A DNA stretch of 64,000 nt, taken from contig NZ_BMOF01000004.1 of assembly GCF_014646935.1 (NCBI RefSeq), forward strand, positions 1 to 64,000. The letters run 5' to 3'. The notes beneath the pieces were generated by a model. It was not told where the DNA came from. It made no database searches and was given only the letters and a program-made list of their open reading frames with translations. Source of the stretch: Calditerricola satsumensis. GTDB lineage: Bacteria > Bacillota > Bacilli > Calditerricolales > Calditerricolaceae. Shown here piece after piece: positions 25,106 to 34,286 of this stretch. The position numbers and the translations under genes were made by a program. Position 1 is the stretch's first letter, and every line of letters starts with the position of its first letter.

Positions 25106-26839
25106 ATGAAACACGACGAGCGCATCGCGCCGGTTCCGGGCGACTACAACCTGAAGGACTACGAAGAGGCCTATCGCACCTTTTCGTGGGAAGAGGCGGA
25201 AAAGGTCTTCTCCTGGTCGGAGACGGGCAAGGTGAACATGGCCTATGAATGCATCGACCGCCATTGCGAGGGGCCGCGCAAGAATAAGGTAGCCCTCTAC
25301 TACAGCGATCCCAGCGGCCGTGACGAGAAGTACACCTTCTATGAATTGAAACGGCTGTCGAACAAGTTTGGCAACGTGTTGCGCAAGTTCGGCGTGAAAA
25401 AGGGCGATCGCGTCTTTGTCTTTCTCCCCCGTTCGCCGGAGCTTTATGTAAGCGTTTTAGGAACGATCAAAATTGGCGCCATCGTCGGCCCGTTGTTTGA
25501 AGCGTTTATGGAAGGAGCAGTGCGCGACCGCCTCGCCGACAGCGAAGCCGTGGCCCTCGTGACCAACCCGCAGCTTTTGCCGCGCGTGCCGATCAAGGAG
25601 CTGCCGGCACTGAAGCATATCATCCTGGTTGGTGCGGGGGATGCCCTCCCCCAAGGCGACGGCGTCGGCTTTTACGACTACCACAAGGAGATGGCCGCGG
25701 CGTCGGAGGAACTGGAAATCGAGTGGGTTGACCGCGAAGACGGGCTGATCCTCCACTACACCTCGGGTTCCACGGGCAAGCCCAAGGGCGTGCTGCACGT
25801 CCACAACGCGATGATCCAGCACTACTGGACGGCCAAGTGGGTGCTCGACCTCAAGGACGACGACATCTACTGGTGCACGGCCGATCCGGGCTGGGTGACG
25901 GGCACCTCCTACGGCATTTTCGGTCCGTGGCTGAACGGGGCGACGTGCGTCGTCCGCGGCGGCCGCTTCAACCCTGACGACTGGTACGCCACAATTGAAA
26001 AATATGGGGTGACCGTGTGGTACAGCGCCCCGACGGCCTTCCGCATGCTGATGGCCGCCGGCGACGACGTGGTGAAAAAGTACAACCTGTCCACCCTGCG
26101 CCACATCCTGAGCGTCGGCGAACCGCTCAATCCGGAAGTGGTCCGCTGGGGGCTGAAGGTGTTCGGCAAGCGCATCCACGACACGTGGTGGATGACGGAA
26201 ACCGGCGCCATGCTGATCGTCAACTTCCCGTGCATGGACATCAAGCCCGGATCGATGGGCAAGCCGTTCCCGGGGATCCAGGCGGCGATCATCGACGACA
26301 ACGGCAACGAGCTTCCGCCCTACCGCATGGGGCATCTGGCCATCCGCGTCGGCTGGCCGTCGATGATGCGCAAGATCTGGAACAACGACGCCAAGTACCG
26401 CGAGTATTTCCGCATCCCCGGCTGGTACGTCTCCGGCGACTCGGCATACCGCGACGAGGACGGCTACTTCTGGTTCCAGGGCCGCGTCGACGACGTGATC
26501 AACACCTCCGGCGAGCGCGTCGGGCCCTTTGAGGTGGAAAGCTGCCTTGTCGAGCATCCGGCCGTGGCCGAGGCGGGCGTCATCGGCAAGCCGGATCCCG
26601 TGCGCGGCGAGATCATCAAAGCCTTCGTGGCGCTGCGGGCGGGGTACGAGCCGTCGGAGGAGCTGAAGCAGGACATCATCCGCTTCGTGAAGGAGCGTCT
26701 GGCTGCCCATGCCGCTCCGCGCGAGATCGAGTTCCGCGACAAGCTGCCGAAGACGCGCAGCGGGAAGATCATGCGCCGCGTGCTGAAAGCGTGGGAGCTG
26801 GGATTGCCCACTGGCGACCTGTCGACGATGGAAGATTGA
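25106..26839 (+). CDS. acsA: Acetyl-CoA synthetase AcsA
   Basis: A 577-residue AMP-forming acyl-CoA synthetase that activates acetate to acetyl-CoA. The P-loop is LHYTSGSTGKPKGVLH near 218-233, the adenylate motif is DTWWMTETGAMLI near 365, the hinge is GYFWFQGRVDDVINTSGERVG, with the catalytic, acetylatable lysine in PKTRSGKIMRR near residue 555. Size and sequence fit the Bacillus AcsA group. ATG 25106 follows GGGAGGGTGAG; the in-frame GTG at 25094 is inside the ribosome-site region. It is probably monocistronic, since the ferredoxin gene has its own promoter. Confidence 0.95.
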   Translation: MKHDERIAPVPGDYNLKDYEEAYRTFSWEEAEKVFSWSETGKVNMAYECIDRHCEGPRKNKVALYYSDPSGRDEKYTFYELKRLSNKFGNVLRKFGVKKGDRVFVFLPRSPELYVSVLGTIKIGAIVGPLFEAFMEGAVRDRLADSEAVALVTNPQLLPRVPIKELPALKHIILVGAGDALPQGDGVGFYDYHKEMAAASEELEIEWVDREDGLILHYTSGSTGKPKGVLHVHNAMIQHYWTAKWVLDLKDDDIYWCTADPGWVTGTSYGIFGPWLNGATCVVRGGRFNPDDWYATIEKYGVTVWYSAPTAFRMLMAAGDDVVKKYNLSTLRHILSVGEPLNPEVVRWGLKVFGKRIHDTWWMTETGAMLIVNFPCMDIKPGSMGKPFPGIQAAIIDDNGNELPPYRMGHLAIRVGWPSMMRKIWNNDAKYREYFRIPGWYVSGDSAYRDEDGYFWFQGRVDDVINTSGERVGPFEVESCLVEHPAVAEAGVIGKPDPVRGEIIKAFVALRAGYEPSEELKQDIIRFVKERLAAHAAPREIEFRDKLPKTRSGKIMRRVLKAWELGLPTGDLSTMED

Positions 26840-26852
26840 GCGGGTTTAGAGG

Positions 26853-27228
<376 letters not shown>

Positions 27229-27260
27229 TGGCTCGCCATGTGGAAAGATGCGCGAAACGA

Positions 27261-27287
27261 GCCCTTGGATGTCCAAGGGCTTTTTTT
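27261..27287 (+). terminator. Intrinsic terminator after fer
   Basis: GCCCTTGGA and TCCAAGGGC form a 9-bp perfect stem with a 2-base gap (effectively a 4-base loop), then seven T. Confidence 0.9.
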
Positions 27288-27333
27288 GTTTGTATTGCAC
27301 GCGGCGCATGCGGTCGAAAATCCGCGCGGCGCA

Positions 27334-28464
27334 TCAGTCGTAGAGTCCCACCTGGGTGATGCGGAACGAAACGTCAACGGAAATGGGGAGCTTCCGGTAG
27401 ATCCGGTACCATTCTTTTTCCGTCCCGTTCCACAGCTTGTGGGCGCGGGCATAGGTGCCGAGGCCGATCGGATCGGTGCCCAGCTGCTGCAATTTCCGCA
27501 GAACCGCTTCAGCCTTTTCTTTGTAGCGATGGGCCACCGCGCGTTCAATGGCCCGTTTGACGGCGGGGTTGGACAGGGACCCGATGCGCTGGCCGGCGTA
27601 TTCCACCAGATGTGCGGTGATGGCCAGGGAGATGTGAAACCGCAGCCGCGGGCCGGAGGGTTCGGCCCGAATGCGCCGCTCGTTTTGCACAAAGATGAAC
27701 ACGAGGGTTCCCGTCTTGTCGCGCAGGCGGATGCGCATGCTGCTGTCGGCGCCGGAGGCCGAACCCTTGAGAAGAAGCAGCACACCGCTTTCCTCGAGGT
27801 CCAGGCGACCCACCATCCGCGAGCCGCGGAACAGCGCGGCACCCGCCACGGCCACGTTTTCCCGTTCGGGCCGCAGCAAGGGCAACACCGGGTCTTGCCC
27901 GAAGGTGTAGTAGGCGCGCAGGAAGTGGTGCAGCCGTCCGGTGGGGATGGTGTGCCGGCGCATGTTCGTTTCGAGGAGGTTGTACAGGTAGAACCCGGAA
28001 CGCTCCTTTTCCGGATACCGCCGGGAAAGCAGGGTCTCTGTGCTTCCGTCCACCACGGCGAGAAACAGACGGGCGTTGATGTCGGGATCACGGTAGAGGG
28101 TGTCGATGAAGGGTTTGAGGCCGGAGCGGGCCAGGGCATCGCTGAACAGGGCCACCCGGATCTGGCCGCTGGCCACGCGGCGCCCGCTTTTCGTCTCCAG
28201 ACGGATGCGGGCATCCTTGCTGGACAGGGCATCGACGGCGATGATCTCTTCCTTCTCCTCCGCCTCGCGCGCCACCTGCGGAAAGGTCGAGATGACGCGC
28301 AGCGTGCCTTTCTCTCCCTTGTCGAAGCCGACGGCCAGCGCAAGATCCTGACGCTCAATGACGCGCTGGTCGCGCACCGTACCGGTGAGGGTCCCGCCGA
28401 AGAGAATCACGCCGAGGGCAAGCACGAGACCCCTACCCAGCAGCAGGCGATCCGCCTTTGGCAT
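27334..28464 (-). CDS. Spore germination protein, Ger(x)C family
   Basis: A 376-residue GerAC-type subunit of a nutrient germinant receptor. Recognisable segments are RDQRVIERQDLALAVGFD, SSKDARIRLETKSGRRVASGQIRVALF and the C-terminal WNGTEKEWYRIYRKLPISVDV. The family is normally a lipoprotein with a signal ending in a Cys, usually followed by WD. Here the signal-like helix (RGLVLALGVILFGGTLTG) has no cysteine, so lipid attachment would not occur. It would sit on the outer face of the spore inner membrane. It follows gerB with a 32-base overlap and closes the operon. Confidence 0.88.
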   Translation of the reverse strand: MPKADRLLLGRGLVLALGVILFGGTLTGTVRDQRVIERQDLALAVGFDKGEKGTLRVISTFPQVAREAEEKEEIIAVDALSSKDARIRLETKSGRRVASGQIRVALFSDALARSGLKPFIDTLYRDPDINARLFLAVVDGSTETLLSRRYPEKERSGFYLYNLLETNMRRHTIPTGRLHHFLRAYYTFGQDPVLPLLRPERENVAVAGAALFRGSRMVGRLDLEESGVLLLLKGSASGADSSMRIRLRDKTGTLVFIFVQNERRIRAEPSGPRLRFHISLAITAHLVEYAGQRIGSLSNPAVKRAIERAVAHRYKEKAEAVLRKLQQLGTDPIGLGTYARAHKLWNGTEKEWYRIYRKLPISVDVSFRITQVGLYD

Positions 28465-29548
28465 AGCCGGTCCCCCGTTTGCGCACGAAATGGCCTATAC
28501 CGTAAAGGAGCAGCGTGACGACCACGAGCGCCAGCCCCGCCTTGCCGCTCCAGCCCGACAGGCGTTCAATGGCCAGATAGGATTCCGGCAAGGCGGCATA
28601 GAGGGCGAGGGCAGCCACAAAGGCAAGGACATGGCGATGCGGTTGGATGCGCGGCCAGCGGTTTAGGATTTCGGCCGCCATCCACAGGTACGCGCCCACG
28701 GTGGCAACGATCTGAAACAGCCAAAGGGAAAGCATAAACATCTCAAAGCGCTCCATGACCGGCAGGGCCACGACGCGAAACAGATCCAGCAGGGGATACA
28801 AAACATGGCGGATCTGTTCCTTGCCGAAATAGACGATGGTAATCAGGACGACATAGGCGTAAACCAGCGTGGTGATGCCATGCCCCCACAGGGCGGCCCG
28901 GAACGCGCGCCTTCGGTCGTCGAGGTAGGGAAAGAGAAAGAGGAACATCTCAAAGCCCGAGAATTCAAACCCGCTGTTGGCCGCCTGGCGCAGCAGGGTG
29001 GCCGGAGGCGTGTCCAAGACGGGAAGCAGGTTGAGCCAATCGGCCTCGCGCAAGGGGTAGTACCCCAGCGCGACCATCCAAATGGTGATGAGGAAGGTAA
29101 ACAGCCCGAGCTTGGCCAAAACGTGAATCCCACCGGAAAGGGCGTACCAGGCGGGCAGAAACAGCAGCAGGCTGAGGATGTAGCGGTGGATGGTTGGAAA
29201 GGTGAGGATGGCCAAGATGTCGACGAAGGCGGCCGTTACCGCCGCGGCCTGCAGGGTGCAATAGGCGAAAAAGGCGACGCGGAACGGGGCGTTGAGCGGT
29301 GCCGACAGCAGCGTGTCGCCGAGGTCGAGCCAATTGCCTCGCGCATGGCGCGCAAGGAGCGCGTAGGCGGCACCGAGCAAGAGCGCGACGGCCAGCCCGC
29401 CGAGAAGCGGGACGAGCCAGGCGTCGGAACCGGTGGCGGTGATGTGCTCGCGGGCCATGCGAAAGATGCCCACCCCCACCTGGGTGGTGTTGATCAGAAA
29501 GAGCACGTCGGCGGCGCTGAGGACCGGACGGTTGGGGGCATGAGCCAT
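28433..29548 (-). CDS. Spore germination permease, GerAB family
   Basis: A 371-residue, ten-helix protein of the APC-superfamily GerAB type. Typical are the start SAADVLFLINTTQVGVGIF, EFSGFEMFLFLFPYL near 215, and YPLLDLFRVVALPVMERFEMFMLSLW near 265. GerAB subunits bind nutrient germinants such as amino acids in the spore inner membrane. ATG 29548 is preferred because AAGGGAGG precedes it; the frame is open 20 codons further up without a site. It lies between the gerA- and gerC-type genes. The germinant cannot be predicted. Confidence 0.92.
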   Translation of the reverse strand: MAHAPNRPVLSAADVLFLINTTQVGVGIFRMAREHITATGSDAWLVPLLGGLAVALLLGAAYALLARHARGNWLDLGDTLLSAPLNAPFRVAFFAYCTLQAAAVTAAFVDILAILTFPTIHRYILSLLLFLPAWYALSGGIHVLAKLGLFTFLITIWMVALGYYPLREADWLNLLPVLDTPPATLLRQAANSGFEFSGFEMFLFLFPYLDDRRRAFRAALWGHGITTLVYAYVVLITIVYFGKEQIRHVLYPLLDLFRVVALPVMERFEMFMLSLWLFQIVATVGAYLWMAAEILNRWPRIQPHRHVLAFVAALALYAALPESYLAIERLSGWSGKAGLALVVVTLLLYGIGHFVRKRGTGYAKGGSPAAG

Positions 29549-29614
29549 CAAGGGTTCCTCCCTTCGGGGACCGCCATCGGGCGGCGGTCGATTCCGGCAG
29601 CGGGACACGCGGCG

Positions 29615-31147
29615 TTACGGCCAGGGTCGCCGCGGCGGCGGGGGCGTGCGGTGAACCGCTTGGTCTTGCTGGGCGCGGTTAACGGAAGGCCGGCGGCGCA
29701 ACAAGGGCAAGGGGAAGCGCCACAGGGTGTCGCCCCAATCGGTCAGGCGGAAGGGCAGAAGGGGCGAGAGGAACGGCGCGCCCAACGAACGCTGGCGAAT
29801 CAGATGGATCACCAACAGGCAGGTGAAGAAGGCGATGCCAAAGGCTCCCCACAGGGCGGCGCAAACCATCATCGGAAAGCGCATGGCGCGCATGGCGTTG
29901 GCCATGGTGTAGTTGGGGGCGACAAAGGAAGCGATCGTGCCCATGGCGACGATGATGACGAGGATGTTGCTGGTCAGCCCGGCCTGCACCGCCGCTTGCC
30001 CGATCACGATCCCGCCCACGATGCCGATGGTTTGCCCCACTTTGGACGGCAGGCGCGAACCGGCTTCGCGCAGCAGCTCCACCGTCACCTCGAGCAGCAG
30101 GGCCTCAAAAAAGGGGTGAAACGGCACCTTTTCGCGGGATTCCATAAAAGGTATGAGGAGGTCGGGAGGGATCATCTGGTAATGCCAGCTGGTCACGGCG
30201 ATGTACATGGCCGTCAGGGACGTGGAGGCCCAAAAGCCGGTCAACCGCAAAAAGCGCAGCAGGCTGGCGCTCAGCCAGCGGTTGGTGTAATCTTCGCGCG
30301 ACTGAAAGAAGTCGAGAAAGCGTGCCGGGGCCAGGAGGCCGACGGGCGAACCTTCCATCAGCAGGGCCACCTTCCCCTCAAGAAGCCCCTGTGCCAACAC
30401 ATCGGGGCGCGGCGTGATCAAAAACAGGGGGAAGGGCGTCCAGGAGCTGTCCTCAATGTACTGGGCCAGGGTGGGCAAATCGATGACCCCGTCCAGATCC
30501 AATTCGGTTAAGCGTTGGCTGAGCGCTTGCACGTAATCCGGATCCGCAATCCCCTCGATCCACAGCAGCCGCACGGGGATGCGGCTGATGCGGCCGATGA
30601 GGAAGTCGGCGGTGCGCAGCTGCGGCGAACGAATGCGCTTGCGCAAAAGGCCAAGGTTGGTTTCGAGGGATTCGACAAAGCTCTCCTGGACTCCGATGGT
30701 CAGCCCCTCGATTTCGGACGGTGCGACGTTCGGCTGCGGGGCTTGGTAGAGATGGGCGGCCACGGGCGTGCGCAAGCCGTCCAGGAACAGGATCGCCCAG
30801 CCGTCAACGAGGCGCGTGCGCGCCTCCTCGACGCTGGGCACCGGCTCGAGGTCGCGGACGGCCAGACAAGGGATCCGGTCGGCGGCCTGGGTGGCAAGAC
30901 GGCTGTCGCTGAGCAGGCGGGCCAAGGGCTGAAGCAGCGCCTGCTCCAATTCTTTGGCCTCGACGAGCGCGGGCAAGTAGAGCACAGCGCAAAACGGCGC
31001 CCGGGGCGAGACGATGCGCGACGTCAGATCGCTTGTGGGAAAGGCCTGGCGCACCAAACGGTACTGGTCCTCGGCATGGGAAGGCCAGGATGGTCCGGAG
31101 GAGGAACCGGTCGCGGAATCGTGTTGCCGGCGCCGAAAAAACCACAT
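29615..31147 (-). CDS. Spore germination protein, GerAA family
   Basis: A 510-residue GerAA-type subunit, which in related receptors oligomerises into a membrane channel for ion release. The N-terminal soluble domain carries ESFVESLETNLGLLRKRIRSP, the middle has GLLEGKVALLMEGSPVGLLAPARFLDFFQSREDY, and the membrane part has HPFFEALLLEVTVELLREAGSRLP with KVGQTIGIVGGIVIGQAAVQAG. The C-terminal tail is Pro/Arg-rich. It opens the operon gerA-gerB-gerC, the usual order, probably expressed in the forespore. Confidence 0.94.
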   Translation of the reverse strand: MWFFRRRQHDSATGSSSGPSWPSHAEDQYRLVRQAFPTSDLTSRIVSPRAPFCAVLYLPALVEAKELEQALLQPLARLLSDSRLATQAADRIPCLAVRDLEPVPSVEEARTRLVDGWAILFLDGLRTPVAAHLYQAPQPNVAPSEIEGLTIGVQESFVESLETNLGLLRKRIRSPQLRTADFLIGRISRIPVRLLWIEGIADPDYVQALSQRLTELDLDGVIDLPTLAQYIEDSSWTPFPLFLITPRPDVLAQGLLEGKVALLMEGSPVGLLAPARFLDFFQSREDYTNRWLSASLLRFLRLTGFWASTSLTAMYIAVTSWHYQMIPPDLLIPFMESREKVPFHPFFEALLLEVTVELLREAGSRLPSKVGQTIGIVGGIVIGQAAVQAGLTSNILVIIVAMGTIASFVAPNYTMANAMRAMRFPMMVCAALWGAFGIAFFTCLLVIHLIRQRSLGAPFLSPLLPFRLTDWGDTLWRFPLPLLRRRPSVNRAQQDQAVHRTPPPPRRPWP

Positions 31148-31201
31148 GGCTATCGCCCTCGCGTTTGTGGAGCGTCCCCGTGCTTCGCGATCATCATGGG
31201 A

Positions 31202-31230
31202 TAGTGTGCAACGAAACCGCAGGAATATGT
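31202..31230 (-). promoter_or_regulatory. Possible forespore (sigmaG) promoter of the ger operon
   Basis: Minus strand ACATA, 17 bases, CACACTA, about 55 bases before gerA. It resembles sigmaG (GHATR, then CATNNTA) with one mismatch in each box. The same CACACTA occurs upstream of the yhcN-type gene. Confidence 0.35.
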
Positions 31231-31265
31231 GAGAGAACCCGCCATGGAGCCGGTCAAGAACGCTC

Positions 31266-31294
31266 TTGTCATGCAGAACGGAGCATGGTATGTT
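31266..31294 (+). promoter_or_regulatory. SigmaA promoter of the Mn2+ riboswitch-terC unit
   Basis: TTGTCA (31266-31271), 17 bases, TATGTT (31289-31294), placing the transcript start near 31301. Confidence 0.65.
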
Positions 31295-31344
31295 GATGAT
31301 GAAAGGGCAACCTACCGGATGGCACAGCGTCTATGGTGTTGCGC

Positions 31345-31495
31345 GTGCGCGAAGGGGAGTAGCCCCGGAAGCGTTCTGTTGCTTCCGGTTACAGGATCGT
31401 CAAAACGGGCGGCGGAAAGAAAACCGCGCCCCGGTCCTGTAGGGCCCGCGGAGGCAGGCGAGACCTTTGCTTTCAGGCAAAGGTCTCGTTTTTCT
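31345..31495 (+). ncRNA. yybP-ykoY (manganese) riboswitch
   Basis: The conserved GAAGGGGAGTAGC (31351-31363), a CCGGAAGCG-N8-GCTTCCGG hairpin, and the closing CCCGCGGAGGCAGGCGAGACC are the marks of this class. It ends in a terminator: GAGACCTTTGC and GCAAAGGTCTC around TTTCAG, then GTTTTTC. The class senses Mn2+ and turns on exporters or TerC/MntP-type genes, which fits the terC gene directly downstream. Confidence 0.9.
31460..31493 (+). terminator. Riboswitch-controlled terminator before terC
   Basis: An 11-bp perfect stem (31460-31470 with 31477-31487), then GTTTTT. It shares GAGACC with the riboswitch 3' part, so metal binding can compete with termination. Confidence 0.88.
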
Positions 31496-31544
31496 TTGCT
31501 GACGGGGCAAACTACACGATGTGGACAGACAAGGAGGGATACGG

Positions 31545-32225
31545 TTGTCGTTCCTGTTTGATGCGACCTGGTGGGCCGATCTTTTCAAGATCATCCTCAT
31601 CGACCTCATTCTCGCAGGGGACAACGCCGTGGTGATCGCGTTGGCGGTGCGGGGCCTCCCGCCACGGCAGCGCAAGATGGCCATCATTTGGGGCACGGCC
31701 GGGGCGGTGATTTTTCGCGGGCTGCTGACGCTGGTGGCGGTGTGGTTGCTCAAGATTCCCTTCCTCCAGCTGGTAGGGGGGGTGCTCCTTATGTGGATCG
31801 CGGTGAAATTAATGAAAGACGAAGAGGAAAAGCCGCAGGAACACGCGGAAAGCCTGTCCTTCTGGGCCGCCATGCGCACGATCATCATCGCCGACGTGAT
31901 CATGAGCCTGGACAACGTGTTGGCCATCGCCGGGGTATCGAAAGGGGATTGGGTGCTCATCTTCATCGGCTTGGCCGTCAGCATTCCGCTCGTTATCTAC
32001 GGCAGCAAATTGCTGTCCGGATTGATGAAGCGCTACCCCATCATCATCACCCTTGGGGCGGCCATTCTGGGATGGACGGCCGGCGAAATGATGGCCCACG
32101 ATCTCGAGCGCCTCGTCACCCTGACCTTCGATTGGCTGCTACCCATCGCCGGTGCCCTTGTCGTTGTGGCATGGGGATACCTGGCCAAGCGCCGAAAGGC
32201 CGCCTTGGGAACCCACTCGGATTGA
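31545..32225 (+). CDS. TerC-family membrane protein (YjbE type)
   Basis: A 226-residue protein with about seven membrane helices and the two TerC signature segments: IDLILAGDNAVVIALAVRGLP and IADVIMSLDNVLAIAG, whose acidic residues in the membrane suggest metal transport. Related YceF/YkoY TerC proteins help Mn2+ export during secretion of metalloenzymes. TTG 31545 is chosen because AAGGAGGG stands 7 bases upstream; GTG 31521 is upstream of that site. The Mn2+ riboswitch ahead supports a role in manganese efflux. Confidence 0.9.
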   Translation: MSFLFDATWWADLFKIILIDLILAGDNAVVIALAVRGLPPRQRKMAIIWGTAGAVIFRGLLTLVAVWLLKIPFLQLVGGVLLMWIAVKLMKDEEEKPQEHAESLSFWAAMRTIIIADVIMSLDNVLAIAGVSKGDWVLIFIGLAVSIPLVIYGSKLLSGLMKRYPIIITLGAAILGWTAGEMMAHDLERLVTLTFDWLLPIAGALVVVAWGYLAKRRKAALGTHSD

Positions 32226-32341
32226 CCCGCTGGCTGGCAGGAGAATACATAACACGGATCGGTGGGCGGGCCACCCGGTGCGGATGTTCCTTCTGAGACG
32301 CGCATACATCGTAGAAGAGGCGCGGAAAAGGAGGGCGATCC

Positions 32342-32983
32342 GTGGGGGTGGCCTTTCGTACCAACGTTTCGCCGCGTGTACCCGAGTGGATGGTGGAGCC
32401 TCCGGCGCCGAGCCGTTGGTCCCGCTATGCGGCGCTGGTGGGGGGCAGCGCCGTTCTCGCGGTGGGGGTAAACCTCTTTCTCGCGCCGCATGAGTTGCTT
32501 GACGGCGGTGTGTTGGGGCTGGCGCTGATTGCGCATTACCTTTGGGGTTGGGACATCGGGCGCAGCGTCGTCCTGTTTAGCCTGCCCATTTACCTGTTTG
32601 CCGGGGTGTTCAGCCGTACCTACGTGTGGCACGCCTTCCAGGGCATGTTTGTCTCCGCGCTCGCCATCGACTTGACCAGTGCGTTGCGCGGATGGGGACA
32701 CTTTCCACCGGTGGAGAGCGCCTGTTTGGGCGGCCTGCTTGTGGGGATGGGCATTGGGTGGATGCTGCGCCACGCCACATCCACCGGGGGGACGGATTTG
32801 TTGGCGCAGGTGTTGACGCGTGCCTTGCCCGTGAACGTGGGGGTCGCCATTTTTTTCTTCGATGCGTTCATCCTCTTGTGCGGGGCGCTGACGGTCGGGC
32901 TGCACAATGCGGCGTTGTCCTTTCTGACCATCGGCGCGATCGGGGTGACCACCAGTGTTTGCACGCGCGGGATTCGGCCGTAG
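32342..32983 (+). CDS. YitT-family membrane protein
   Basis: A 213-residue membrane protein of the YitT/DUF161 type: five or six helices, GVNLFLAPHELLDGGVLGLAL near the first helix, and the family hallmark RHATSTGGTDLLAQVL near 145. It is shorter than full YitT proteins because the C-terminal DUF2179 domain is absent. The start GTG 32342 follows AAAAGGAGGGCGATCC. The function of the family is unknown. It follows terC by 116 bases on the same strand and may be read from the same message. Confidence 0.85.
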   Translation: MGVAFRTNVSPRVPEWMVEPPAPSRWSRYAALVGGSAVLAVGVNLFLAPHELLDGGVLGLALIAHYLWGWDIGRSVVLFSLPIYLFAGVFSRTYVWHAFQGMFVSALAIDLTSALRGWGHFPPVESACLGGLLVGMGIGWMLRHATSTGGTDLLAQVLTRALPVNVGVAIFFFDAFILLCGALTVGLHNAALSFLTIGAIGVTTSVCTRGIRP

Positions 32984-33085
32984 GACACCCAATCTGCCGT
33001 TCGGCCAGGCGGATGTCCACACGAGGGGCCGGCATCCCCGCATACCGTGAACGTGCAAGAACCTCACCGGAAAGGAGCGTGCGCG

Positions 33086-33463
33086 ATGATGTACGGGTTG
33101 CCCCCGGTGCCTCCGTATCGCTATGCGTTGCAATCCGGAGTGCCGCCGGTGACGCCGGTTCGCGAGCCATCTCCTCCCGGGCGCGATTCCACGAGCCGGG
33201 AGTCGGCGCGCGAATCGACGCATCGTGAGTCGGGCATGAAGGAATCCAGCGCGCGATCGTCTGGGTATTCGCACTATTTTTACAAGCCGTTTCTCCGCCA
33301 TGCCCAGCGCCTGATGCGGCGGCGCGTGGAGGTGGGAACGACGTCGGGGAAGCTTGTGGGGGAGCTGCGCGGCGTTTTTTCGGACCACCTTCTCCTCGTG
33401 GCGGACGGAAGGGAATGGCACATTCGCCTGGAGCAAATCGTGTACCTGACGCCGGCCAATTGA
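33086..33463 (+). CDS. DUF2642 protein (YuzF-like, probably spore-associated)
   Basis: A 125-residue protein in two parts. The first 65 residues are Pro-rich, then Ser/Arg/Glu-rich with repeats of the type SRESARESTHRES. The last 55 form a small beta-barrel domain: YFYKPFLRHAQRLMRRRVEV, then GVFSDHLLLVADGREWHIRLEQIVYL, which is the DUF2642 pattern seen in YuzF and coat-associated proteins. AAAGGAG stands 8 bases before ATG 33086. A coat role is inferred from the family only. Confidence 0.7.
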   Translation: MMYGLPPVPPYRYALQSGVPPVTPVREPSPPGRDSTSRESARESTHRESGMKESSARSSGYSHYFYKPFLRHAQRLMRRRVEVGTTSGKLVGELRGVFSDHLLLVADGREWHIRLEQIVYLTPAN

Positions 33464-33500
33464 ATCCACCGCGTCATGCGGCGCAAGCGAACACCCAAGA

Positions 33501-33530
33501 AAAAACCCGCCGAGATGGCGGGTTTTTTGC
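33501..33530. terminator. Bidirectional terminator between the DUF2642 and NYN genes
   Basis: AAAAAACCCGCC and GGCGGGTTTTTT around GAGAT, with T runs in both directions. Confidence 0.92.
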
Positions 33531-33542
33531 GATCCGCAAACC

Positions 33543-34106
33543 TTATGGCGAGATCTGCGAGACATAGGGCCCAATCCAGCACCGGCGGAAGTCGTCTTCG
33601 TTGATCTCGATCACCTCGTCGGCGTATTTCTTTAGCTCAGAGCGTTGCCCTTCCGGAAGGGCGATCTCGACGATCTTGCCCGTTTTGCGCACCTCTTCGA
33701 TGACCCGCTTGTAGTCGCTGTCCGCGCTGACCAGCACGGCCGTGTCGTAGCTGTTCATGTACGCGCCGACAATCATGTCGGTGGTGAGGTTGACATCTGT
33801 TCCCTTTTCTTCCGTGAAATAGGTGCTGGCGTCCGTAGGATCAAAGGTGTGACCGGAAATCGGATGCTTGACCAGCTTTCCGGTGACGACCATAAAGCGC
33901 GGCTTGTATTTTAGGGCGGTGATGATGCCTTGTTGCTGCGGTTCGTCGACGGTATAAAAATAGGTGCGCATCAAATGGCGGCCCGGCCGCTTGTTGACGA
34001 GGAGATGGGCCAGTTTTTCGAGATCAACTTTTGGATTTTGGTTCAAATAGTGGCGACACGTGTGGTAAAAGTTGTTGCCGTCAATGAAAATCATGACGCG
34101 TTCCAT
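33543..34106 (-). CDS. NYN-domain (PIN-like) nuclease, LabA/DUF88 type
   Basis: A 187-residue single NYN domain. The acidic metal-binding residues are MIFIDGNNFYH (Asp9), KGTDVNLTTDMIVGAY near 102 and AVLVSADSDYKRVIEE near 120-135. NYN proteins are predicted RNases related to PIN domains; the cellular target is unknown. GGAGGTGACC precedes ATG 34106. It stands alone, ending in a terminator shared with the converging gene. Confidence 0.88.
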   Translation of the reverse strand: MERVMIFIDGNNFYHTCRHYLNQNPKVDLEKLAHLLVNKRPGRHLMRTYFYTVDEPQQQGIITALKYKPRFMVVTGKLVKHPISGHTFDPTDASTYFTEEKGTDVNLTTDMIVGAYMNSYDTAVLVSADSDYKRVIEEVRKTGKIVEIALPEGQRSELKKYADEVIEINEDDFRRCWIGPYVSQISP

Positions 34107-34286
34107 TTGGTCACCTCCGGATAAAGAGAGAAGGCCAGACCGTGGCTGACCTTCCGAAACGGATACGATTGGCGGGTATGCCGTATCAATACCAGCCTTT
34201 TCATAGGGTATCCCGTTTCCGCGGGAGGAAATACGATCGCATGTACTTTCATTCTACACAAACGCCCTCGACGGCAAAAGCCCTGA

